A DNA stretch of 64,000 nucleotides, taken from Streptacidiphilus sp041262525 (GTDB taxonomy: Bacteria > Actinomycetota > Actinomycetes > Streptomycetales > Streptomycetaceae). Shown piece after piece: positions 8,522 to 15,729 of this stretch. Position 1 is the stretch's first letter, and the number at the start of each line of letters is the position of its first letter. Under the pieces are notes generated by a model, which searched no databases, was not told where the DNA came from, and worked only from the letters and a program-made list of their open reading frames with translations. Location: NCBI RefSeq assembly GCF_041262525.1, contig NZ_JBGCCK010000011.1:184605-248604 (forward strand), written 5' to 3'. The position numbers and the translations under genes were made by a program.

Positions 8522-8836
8522 GTGCGCCGCGCCGACGGCGGACTCGACTACCGCTGCTCCGCGGAGCCGGTCGCGGCCTACGTCCGCAAGGGCGGGCAGG
8601 CCGCCGACACGGCAGGGCGGCAGTGTCTCTGCAACGGGCTGCTGGCGACCGTCCGGCTGGGCCAGCGCCGCCCCGGCGGCCGCGAGGAGCCGCCGTTGCT
8701 GACGCTCGGCAAGGACCTCGGCTTTCTCGCCGCGCTCGCCCCGAAGGGCGCGGCCTACCGCGCGGCGGACGTGGTCCGCTGGATCGGTACCGGGGTCGAG
8801 CCCCCGGTCGAGCGCCTGCCCACCAGCAGCGCGTAG
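8522..8836 (+). pseudogene. 3' remnant of a nitronate monooxygenase gene
   Basis: The 104-aa frame matches only the end of actinobacterial nitronate monooxygenases: YRCSAEPVAAYVRKGG, a RQCLCNGLLATVRLGQ segment, and LLTLGKDLGFL. The FMN-binding TIM barrel (about 250 residues) is absent. It begins at the edge of the palindrome and its 3' end overlaps the convergent MFS gene by 82 bp. No function is expected from this fragment. The family call comes from remembered consensus and needs a search. Confidence 0.7.
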
Positions 8837-10053
8837 ACCAGCACCGACGCCAGCGCGAAGGACGCCGCCACGCTCGCCATCGGCAGCGCCGTCCCGCTGC
8901 CGCCGAGGCCGACCAGCGGGGCGGCGAGGCCGCCCACGCCGTACTGCAGCAGGCCGACCAGCGCGGAGGCCGCGCCGATCCGGCCCGGGTGGCCCTCCAT
9001 GGCCCGCGCGGTGGAGTTCGGGCCGATCAGGCCGATGCTGGAGACCAGCACGAAGAGGCTGGCCAGCACGCCGGGCAGGCCGAAGCCGAACTGCACCGAC
9101 GCCAGCAGGCCGAGCCCGCCCGTCGCGCTCAGCAGCAGCCCGGCGCGGAGCAGCGTCTCGACCGCGAAGCGGCGCAGCAGCAGCCCGTTGAGCTGCCCCA
9201 ACAGCACGATGCCCAGTGCGTTGCTGCCGAAGACGAAACTGAAAGTCTGCGCGTCGAGCCCGTAGACGTTCTGCAGCACGAACGACGAGCCCGAGATGTA
9301 GGCGAACATCGCCGCCAGCGCGAAGCCGCCGCAGAGCGCGTAGCCGACGAACGCACGGCCGCGCAGCAGCGCGCCCATGCCGCGCAGGGTCTCGCCGAGC
9401 CCGCCCCGCCTGCGCCCGGCCGGGGGCAGCGTGTCGCGCAGGCCCAGTGCCGCCGCGGCCAGCAGCAGGCAGCCGATCAGCGCGAGCGCGAGGAAGACCC
9501 CGCGCCAGTCGGTGAAGCGCAGCAACTGTCCGCCGATGACCGGCGCGAGGATCGGTGCGGTGCCGTTGACCAGCATCAGCGCGGAGAAGAACCGGGCGGC
9601 CGCGACGCCCTTGTGCAGGTCGGAGACGACGGCACGGGAGATCACGATGCCGACGCCGCCTGCCAGGCCCTGGACGATCCGCAGCGTGGTCAGCGTCTCG
9701 ACCGAGGGCGCGAGCGCGCAGAGCACGGACGCCAGCGCGTAGGCGGCCAGCCCGATCAGCAGCGGCCTGCGCCGCCCCCACGCGTCCGCCATCGGACCGG
9801 CGACCAGCTGGCCGAGGGCCAGACCGATGAGGCAGCTGGTGAGGGTGAGCTGGACGGCGGCGTCGGAGACGTGGAAGTCCCCGGCCAGTTGGGGCAGTCC
9901 GGGGAGGTACATGTCGAGACTCAGCGGCCCGAAGGCGGAGAGCGCGCCGAGGATGAGCAGCAGGCGGAGACCGCCGGTTCGGAGGGGCTCGTCGTCGCCG
10001 TCACTGGGGGCCGGTATGGCCTCGGTGAACGGGAGGGAGGCGGCGGAGTCCAC
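8755..10053 (-). CDS. Bcr/CflA family drug efflux MFS transporter
   Basis: A 432-aa protein with 12 predicted hydrophobic segments. TM1 holds the Bcr/CflA pattern FGPLSLDMYLPGLPQLAGDF; motif A is AGPMADAWGRRRPLL and motif C GGVGIVISRAVVSDL. It probably exports a drug or metabolite by proton antiport. The gene is divergent from the phospholipase C gene, and its promoter region holds an inverted repeat at 10115-10132. The C-terminus overlaps the nitronate monooxygenase remnant on the other strand. Confidence 0.92.
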   Translation of the reverse strand: MDSAASLPFTEAIPAPSDGDDEPLRTGGLRLLLILGALSAFGPLSLDMYLPGLPQLAGDFHVSDAAVQLTLTSCLIGLALGQLVAGPMADAWGRRRPLLIGLAAYALASVLCALAPSVETLTTLRIVQGLAGGVGIVISRAVVSDLHKGVAAARFFSALMLVNGTAPILAPVIGGQLLRFTDWRGVFLALALIGCLLLAAAALGLRDTLPPAGRRRGGLGETLRGMGALLRGRAFVGYALCGGFALAAMFAYISGSSFVLQNVYGLDAQTFSFVFGSNALGIVLLGQLNGLLLRRFAVETLLRAGLLLSATGGLGLLASVQFGFGLPGVLASLFVLVSSIGLIGPNSTARAMEGHPGRIGAASALVGLLQYGVGGLAAPLVGLGGSGTALPMASVAASFALASVLVYALLVGRRSTGGSTPVPIQRTTSAAR

Positions 10054-10114
10054 GTCGGACGGCTCCTTGCGGGTGGGGTCGGATCGGCCGAGCGGCGGTC
10101 GGATGGATTCAGAC

Positions 10115-10132
10115 TACCTTTCTTGGAAGGTA
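10115..10132 (-). promoter_or_regulatory. Inverted repeat upstream of Bcr/CflA gene
   Basis: TACCTT (10115-10120)/AAGGTA (10127-10132) with a 6-nt spacer TCTTGG, 62 bp upstream of the MFS start codon. It is operator-like, but no cognate regulator gene is adjacent. Confidence 0.35.
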
Positions 10133-10205
10133 TCTGGAGAAGCTCGGGTCGGGCGCTCATCTGAGGGCGGGTCAGCGACAGGCGAGTTCCAACATCACAA
10201 AGCGA

Positions 10206-10254
10206 TAACGAGTCTGGTCCAAACGGTAGGCTCCGCTTCATGTCCCTGCCACCT
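10206..10254 (+). promoter_or_regulatory. Upstream block conserved between the two plc genes
   Basis: TAACGAGTCTGGTCCAA (10206-10222) is identical in the upstream region of the second phospholipase gene, and TTCATGTCCCTGCCACC (10237-10253) is nearly so, while the sequence between the blocks and the RBS differs. Two adjacent 11-mers with a TTCAT/GCCAC core loosely resemble PhoP direct repeats. Regulation by phosphate is inference. Confidence 0.45.
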
Positions 10255-10331
10255 TGGATGGGGGCTCAGGTCACTTGCGCGCTCCATAGTCCCCACGTCG
10301 AACTCTCTCGTTCTCGTTCCGGAGGACTCTC

Positions 10332-12392
10332 GTGGCGCCCGTCACTCGTCGCACCTTCCTTGGTTCCGCCGCCGCGCTCGGCGCGGCCCTGGGCCTGGAG
10401 TCCCTGCCCGGCAGCGCCCCACGCGCCGCGGCAGCGACCACTGGCACGATCACCGACGTCAAGCACGTCGTCGTGCTGATGCAGGAGAACCGCAGCTTCG
10501 ACCACTACTTCGGCACCTTGAAGGGCGTGCGCGGGTTCGGCGACCGCGCCACCGTCCAACTGTCCGGCGGCTACAACGTCTTCGACCAGCCCAACGGGTC
10601 AGGTCGCCAGTACCCGTGGCAGATGAGCACCACCGCGCCCGCCTCGGGGCAGACCTCGGAGACCATCGCCCAGTGCGACGGCTCGCTCGACCACTCCTGG
10701 TCGACGCAGCACAAGGCGTGGAACAACGGGAAGATGGACTCCTGGATCTCCGCCAAGGGCTCCAACCGCACCATGGGCTACCTCTCGCGCGGCGACATCC
10801 CGTTCCACTACGCGCTGGCCGACGCCTACACCATCTGCGACGCCTACCACTGCTCGATCCTGTCGGCGACGGGCCCCAACCGCACCTACCTCTGGTCGGG
10901 TTGGATCGACCCCTCCGGCAGCGCCGGCGGCCCCGCCTACGACGGCGGCTCCGAGTCCGGCCTGTCCTGGCAGACCTACGCCGAGGCCCTGCAGAACGCC
11001 GGGGTGAGCTGGAAGGTCTACCAGAACGCCAACGACAACTACGGCGACAACGGCCTCGCCTACTTCAACCAGTTCACAGGCGCCTCTACCAGCAGCGCCC
11101 TCTACCAGCAGGGCATGGCCTCCGTGCCGGCCGTCACCGGCTCCACCCCGGACGACATCGCCGCCGCCATCAAGGCCGACGCGCTCGCCGGGACGCTGCC
11201 GCAGGTCTCCTGGGTCGTCGCCAACCAGGCCTTCTCCGAGCACCCCGACTGCCCGCCGAACGACGGCGCGCACTTCGTCAACCTCGTCGTCCAGGCGCTC
11301 GCGGCGGACTCCGCCACCTTCGACTCGACGGTGCTGTTCCTCAACTACGACGAGAACGACGGCTTCTTCGACCACGTCCCGCCGCCCGCCGCGCCCTCGG
11401 GCACCGCAGCCGAGTTCTACTCCGGCACCAACATCGGCCTCGGCTTCCGCGTCCCGATGATCATCGCCTCCCCTTGGACCCGCGGCGGCTTCGTCGACTC
11501 CCAGGTCTACGACCACACCTCGGTGATCCGCTTCCTGGAGACCTGGACCGCAGCGCTCGGCACCCCGGCGGTCTGCAACAACATCTCTGCCTGGCGTCGC
11601 CAGGTCTGCGGCGACCTCACCGCCGCCTTCGACTTCGCCAACCCGGTCTACGGGGTTCCCGCCCTGCCCGCCACCAGCGCGGTCTTCGGGCAGGCCAACT
11701 GCGACCCGCTGCCGAACCCGGGCCCGACCACCAACTCCCTGCCCGTGCAGGAGTCCGGCACCAAGCCCGCCCGCGCGCTGCCCTACCAGCCCAACGCCTG
11801 GGTCGACCACCTCGAGTTCGACGCGAACGGCAAGACGCTGCTCTGGCTCAAGATGGCCAACCAGGGTGCGCAGGCCACCTCCTACGCCCACTACTCCGTC
11901 TACGCCAACGCCTACCGCAGCGGCGGCCCGTGGCAGTACACCGTCGCCCCCTACAGCAACGGCACCGACGGCAGCACCAGCGACTACTACAACATCGGCA
12001 CCAACTACGGCAACGGCAAGTACGACCTCACCTGCGTCGGCCCGAACCGCTTCCTGCGCCGCTTCACCGGCAACACCACGGCGGCCGGCAAGACCTGCGA
12101 GGCGACCACCAGCTACGCCGTCGCACCGGACACCGGGCAGGAGGCGCTCTGGGTGCACCTGACGAACACCGGCACCGGCAGCGTCACCTTCACGGTCAAG
12201 TCCAACAACTACCGCACCGACGGACCGTGGACCTACCAGGTCGCGGCCGGGGCGACGGTCTCGGACCACTTCAACGCGGTGGCGTACCAGAACGGCTGGT
12301 ACGACTTCACGGTCACCGTCAGCAGCGACTCCAGCTGGAGCCGCCGCGTCACCGGTCACATCGAGACCGGCAGCGCGAGCGTCAGCGGCTGA
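10332..12392 (+). CDS. Tat-exported phosphocholine-type phospholipase C, copy 1
   Basis: Secreted phosphoesterase of 686 aa hydrolysing phospholipid head groups. The signal peptide has the twin-arginine motif TRRTFLGSAA followed by an Ala-rich core and cleavage near AAAA (about 35). The phosphoesterase domain has the family pattern VVVLMQENRSFDHYFG (about residues 47-62), FNQ/FDQPNGSGR, GPNRTYLWSG, LFLNYDENDGFFDHVPPP (metal ligands and active site) and PWTRGG. Two C-terminal beta domains (DUF756 type, residues 490-686) follow. GGAGGA precedes the GTG start. A second copy lies inverted at 15.7-17.8 kb. Confidence 0.95.
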   Translation: MAPVTRRTFLGSAAALGAALGLESLPGSAPRAAAATTGTITDVKHVVVLMQENRSFDHYFGTLKGVRGFGDRATVQLSGGYNVFDQPNGSGRQYPWQMSTTAPASGQTSETIAQCDGSLDHSWSTQHKAWNNGKMDSWISAKGSNRTMGYLSRGDIPFHYALADAYTICDAYHCSILSATGPNRTYLWSGWIDPSGSAGGPAYDGGSESGLSWQTYAEALQNAGVSWKVYQNANDNYGDNGLAYFNQFTGASTSSALYQQGMASVPAVTGSTPDDIAAAIKADALAGTLPQVSWVVANQAFSEHPDCPPNDGAHFVNLVVQALAADSATFDSTVLFLNYDENDGFFDHVPPPAAPSGTAAEFYSGTNIGLGFRVPMIIASPWTRGGFVDSQVYDHTSVIRFLETWTAALGTPAVCNNISAWRRQVCGDLTAAFDFANPVYGVPALPATSAVFGQANCDPLPNPGPTTNSLPVQESGTKPARALPYQPNAWVDHLEFDANGKTLLWLKMANQGAQATSYAHYSVYANAYRSGGPWQYTVAPYSNGTDGSTSDYYNIGTNYGNGKYDLTCVGPNRFLRRFTGNTTAAGKTCEATTSYAVAPDTGQEALWVHLTNTGTGSVTFTVKSNNYRTDGPWTYQVAAGATVSDHFNAVAYQNGWYDFTVTVSSDSSWSRRVTGHIETGSASVSG

Positions 12393-12405
12393 CGGTCAGC
12401 CGCTG
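12383..12405. terminator. Terminator hairpin shared by plc1 and DHA2 gene
   Basis: CAGCGGCTGA (12383-12392) and TCAGCCGCTG (12396-12405) form a 10-bp stem with loop CGG. It overlaps the plc stop codon and lies at the edge of the convergent MFS gene. The same sequence ends the second plc gene. Confidence 0.65.
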
Positions 12406-12406
12406 A

Positions 12407-13882
12407 TCAGCCGCCCTGGTGACGCGGCGGCGCGTCCAGACCGCAGCTGTGCTGCGGCGCTGCCTCCTCGGCCTCCGTCGCTTTCGCGCGGACGGGGTTG
12501 CGGATGAGCGCCGCGGCCAGCAGGCCGCTGAGCACGCAGAGCGCCGCCGAGATCAGTGAGGCGCGGTGGAAGCCCGCCGAGAACTCGGCGGGATGCAGGT
12601 ATGCGGAACCCGTGATCCCGGCGAGCGCCGGGAGCACGGCGACCGCGATGAGCGAGGCGGCGCGGGCGACGTCGTTGTTGACGGCCGACGCCATGCCCGC
12701 GTGCGCGGCCGGTGCGGAGGAGAGCGCCGTGGAGGTCAGCGGCGCCACTGTCGCGGCCAGCCCGAGGCCCAGCACCAGCACGGCCGGCAGCACCTCGGTG
12801 ACGTAGGAGCCCGAGCCGTTCACGGCCGCCAGCAGTCCGATGCCCAGCCCGACCAGGCAGGGCCCGACGCTCATCTGCAGCCGAGGTCCGATCCGCGCGG
12901 CGAGCGCGCCGGAGCGGGCGGAGAGCGCGAGCATCATCAGCGTCAGCGGGAGCAGCGAGATCCCGGCCTGGAGCGCCGAGTAGCCGGAGACCTGCTGCAA
13001 CTGGATCGGCAGCAGGAAGAGCACGCCGCCGAGCGCCCCGTACATCACGAACGTGACCACGTTCGTCGCGGTGAACTGCCGCGCGGCGAAGAGCGAGAGC
13101 GGCAGCATGGGGGCGGGTGTCGCCGCCTCCCACCGGACGAAGGCGACCAGCAGCAGCACGCCGCCGACCAACGCGGTGAGCACGCTGCCGCTGCGCCATC
13201 CACTGGACGGCCCCTCGATCAGGCCGTAGGTGAGCCCGACCAGCCCGAGCGTCACCAGCAGCCCGCCGACGATGTCGATCCGCGCGCCGACGGTCCCCGG
13301 GTCGCGGGACTCGGGCACGTGCCGCAGCGCGAGCACCACGACCAGCACGGCGACCGGCAGGTTGATCGCGAAGATCAGCCGCCAGGAGACGGCCTGGACG
13401 AGCCACCCCCCGAGAAACGGTCCGACGGCGGTGGCGACCCCGCTCAGCCCGGACCACGCGCCGATCGCCCGGCCCCGGTCCTCGGGCACGAACGAGGCCT
13501 CGAGGATGGCGAGACTCCCCGGCGTGAGCAGGGCGGCGCCGACGCCCTGCAGCGCACGGGCGGCGATGAGCGTCGGCGCGTTGGGCGCGAGCCCGCAGAG
13601 CGCGGACGCGAGCGCGAACCAGACGACCCCGATCAGGAAGTACCGCTTGCGCCCGTAGCGGTCCCCGAGCGATCCGGCGACCAGCAGCAGGCCCGCGAGC
13701 GTGAGCGTGTAGGCGGTGACCACCCACTGCAGCGCGGCCAACCCGACCCCGAAATCCCGCCCGATCGCGGGCAGTGCGATCCCGACGACCGTCGCGTCGA
13801 TCGACGCCAACGCCGACCCCAGCACGGTGGCGGCCAGGACCCACCGACCGGGGCCGGTCGAAAATCGCAGAGCTGGAGCCAT
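12407..13882 (-). CDS. DHA2 (EmrB/QacA) family MFS exporter
   Basis: A 491-aa, 14-segment drug:H+ antiporter. Motif D1 is LASIDATVVGIALPAIGRDF, motif A GSLGDRYGRKRYFL and motif C GPFLGGWLVQ. The ATG at 13882 has TAGGCT 6 nt upstream (13889-13894), indicating leaderless transcription. Its stop codon lies in a CTGATCAG sequence also present at the end of the SpoIIE gene, because both abut a copy of the plc 3' end. The substrate is unknown. Confidence 0.92.
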   Translation of the reverse strand: MAPALRFSTGPGRWVLAATVLGSALASIDATVVGIALPAIGRDFGVGLAALQWVVTAYTLTLAGLLLVAGSLGDRYGRKRYFLIGVVWFALASALCGLAPNAPTLIAARALQGVGAALLTPGSLAILEASFVPEDRGRAIGAWSGLSGVATAVGPFLGGWLVQAVSWRLIFAINLPVAVLVVVLALRHVPESRDPGTVGARIDIVGGLLVTLGLVGLTYGLIEGPSSGWRSGSVLTALVGGVLLLVAFVRWEAATPAPMLPLSLFAARQFTATNVVTFVMYGALGGVLFLLPIQLQQVSGYSALQAGISLLPLTLMMLALSARSGALAARIGPRLQMSVGPCLVGLGIGLLAAVNGSGSYVTEVLPAVLVLGLGLAATVAPLTSTALSSAPAAHAGMASAVNNDVARAASLIAVAVLPALAGITGSAYLHPAEFSAGFHRASLISAALCVLSGLLAAALIRNPVRAKATEAEEAAPQHSCGLDAPPRHQGG

Positions 13883-14194
13883 GTTCGAAGCCTAGCCAGG
13901 CAACCCGTCGGGGGCGCGAGGAAGTGCGCGAGACACCGCTCTGTCCGGATGGCGCCGCTCGTTCGGCGACACCTGCGCGTCCGGCTTGTTCGAGCCTCGG
14001 ACAGGCCCTTCGGCCTGACGCGCTGTACACCTTCGGCCGTCGGGGATCCACCTTTGGGCACAGGGAACGGCGGGCTCGTCCGCCTAGGCTCGAGGACAGA
14101 GGGGGAGCGGCGTCGGCGAGGTGGTGCCCCGCCGCCGCTCCCTTTCCTACGGCTCACCGCCGGTGCCCGCGCCCGTCCTGCCGAGGGGAACGAC
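13883..14194. other. Divergent promoter region (312 bp)
   Basis: No gene is visible. It holds the leaderless -10 for the MFS gene on the minus strand and, on the plus strand, TAGGCT around 14087, which could serve the regulator pair. Several short G/C-rich inverted repeats occur (for example CCTTCGGCC units around 14005-14040). Confidence 0.5.
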
Positions 14195-14620
14195 ATGAAC
14201 GCGCATGCCCGCAGCTCGGCCGCGATCCTGCGGCTCCCCCGCCACGCCAGGGCGGCCTCCCAGGCCCGCCACACGGTCGCGGCGCTCGCCGCTCCGCATG
14301 ACCAGGACGTGGCCGACCGAGGCCAGCTGCTGGTCACCGAGGCGGTCGCCAACGCCGTGGAACACACGGTCGGTGCGCAGGTCACCGTCGAGCTCTCGGT
14401 CGACTCCGGCACGGGCACGATGTACTGCGCGGTCTTCGACAGCGACCCCCGCGCGCTGCGGCCGACCTCGTCCGTCCCCATGGCGGAACGCGTTCCGCAG
14501 GACGGGCCCGCCGAGTCGGGGCGCGGGCTGGACCTGATCCAGGCGCTGAGCGACGAGTGGGGATGCGAGCGGGAGGAGGGCGGGAAATGGGTGTGGTTCC
14601 AAGTCCGTCCAGCCGTCTGA
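14195..14620 (+). CDS. Anti-sigma-type ATP-binding regulator (HATPase_c)
   Basis: A 141-aa GHKL ATPase of the SpoIIAB/RsbW type common in Streptomyces. Landmarks are the N-box QLLVTEAVANAVEHT (about residues 45-59, with E and N for Mg-ATP) and the G-box SGRGLDLIQALSDEWG. Such proteins bind and phosphorylate anti-anti-sigma factors or hold sigma factors. GAGGGGAAC precedes the ATG at 14195. It overlaps the downstream SpoIIE phosphatase by 34 bp, so the two form a partner-switching pair. Confidence 0.88.
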   Translation: MNAHARSSAAILRLPRHARAASQARHTVAALAAPHDQDVADRGQLLVTEAVANAVEHTVGAQVTVELSVDSGTGTMYCAVFDSDPRALRPTSSVPMAERVPQDGPAESGRGLDLIQALSDEWGCEREEGGKWVWFQVRPAV

Positions 14621-15705
14621 CCGCGCTCGCCGGGGGGATTCCGACGCCGCCGCGCTGGGTCCGCGCGCTGCCCCTCGCGCTCGTCGCGGTCGGCCTGCTG
14701 CTGGAGGTCACGCCGGCCGGTCGCTTCGCCGTCGGCTTCCTCTTCATCGCGCTGCCGGCCTTCGCCGCCTTCTCCAGCGGGCCGCGCGTCGTCTGGCTGC
14801 TCGCCCTCGTCTCGCTCGGACTGCAGGCCGTCGTCGCGCTGCCCCAGCAGCACGTCACCGAGCAGCACCACGTCATGGCCTACGCCGTGACCGGCATGGT
14901 CGCGCTGGTCTCGGCCGCCCTGGCGCGCCAGCGGCGCAGGCAGTTCCGCGACCTGGTCGCCGCCCGGTCCGTCGCGGAGGCGCTCCAGCAGACCCTGCTG
15001 CGCCCGGTGCCCGACCGGGTCGGCGGGCTCCGGACCGCCGCCCTCTACCGTCCGGCCGAGGCCGGCACGCCGATCAGCGGTGACCTCTACGACCTGGCCA
15101 CGACGCCGTTCGGCTGCCGGGCCCTGGTCGGTGACGTGCGAGGCAAGGGCCTGACGGCGGTGGAGACGGTCTCCGCCGTGCTGAGCGCCTTTCGGGAGGC
15201 GGCGCACGAGGTCGCCGACCTGGAGGAGGTGGCCGCCCGGATGGACCGGCGGCTGTTGCGCGAAGCGGCGCTGACCGGCGACGGCGAGCTCTTCGCGACC
15301 GCGATCCTGGTCCAGTACGACGCGGACGGCGGGCTCACCGTCGTCAACCGCGGCCACCTGGACCCGCTGCTGGTCGCCGACGGCGCGGTCCGCACGCTCC
15401 GCACCCCAGCCGCCTTGCCCCTCGGACTCGGCGACCTGGGCGGACCGAGCGGCGAGCTCCTCCGGCACCGGCTGGCGCCGGAGGAGGTCGTGCTCCTCTA
15501 CACCGACGGCGCGAGCGAGGCCCGCGACGCCGACGGGCGCTTCTACCCGCTCAGGTCGCGCCTGGCCGAGCGGTTCCCGGCGGGCGCAGGCGGGCCGGAG
15601 TGCTCTCCGGCGAAGGTCATCGCCTTCCTGGGCGACGACCTCGCCGCGTACTCCGAGAGCCGGCAGGACGACCTGGCGCTGATGGCGCTGTCCGCCGGCG
15701 GCTGA
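14587..15705 (+). CDS. SpoIIE/RsbU-type PP2C phosphatase, membrane
   Basis: A 372-aa protein. The N-terminal third is hydrophobic with three to four membrane segments (residues 20-105). The C-terminal PP2C domain includes GDLYDL, LVGDVRGKGL (metal-binding DxxGxG variant), GHLDPLLV and LLYTDGASEARD. It likely dephosphorylates an anti-anti-sigma factor. ATG at 14587 is chosen because GGAGGAGGG ends 6 nt before it; an upstream ATG at 14557 lacks an RBS. Neither a STAS partner nor a sigma gene is nearby. Confidence 0.9.
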   Translation: MGVVPSPSSRLTALAGGIPTPPRWVRALPLALVAVGLLLEVTPAGRFAVGFLFIALPAFAAFSSGPRVVWLLALVSLGLQAVVALPQQHVTEQHHVMAYAVTGMVALVSAALARQRRRQFRDLVAARSVAEALQQTLLRPVPDRVGGLRTAALYRPAEAGTPISGDLYDLATTPFGCRALVGDVRGKGLTAVETVSAVLSAFREAAHEVADLEEVAARMDRRLLREAALTGDGELFATAILVQYDADGGLTVVNRGHLDPLLVADGAVRTLRTPAALPLGLGDLGGPSGELLRHRLAPEEVVLLYTDGASEARDADGRFYPLRSRLAERFPAGAGGPECSPAKVIAFLGDDLAAYSESRQDDLALMALSAGG

Positions 15706-15706
15706 T

Positions 15707-15729
15707 CAGCTGCTGACCGTCAGCCGCTG
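15707..15729. terminator. Terminator hairpin shared by SpoIIE gene and plc2
   Basis: CAGCtGCTGA/TCAGCcGCTG with one mismatch pair, the mirror copy of the 12383-12405 hairpin. It separates the convergent SpoIIE and plc2 genes. Confidence 0.55.

Noticed and set aside
8383..10164. Long plus-strand ORF over the Bcr/CflA gene
   Set aside because: Out-of-frame shadow with Gln/Arg-rich composition; the minus-strand MFS protein has clear membrane segments and motifs.
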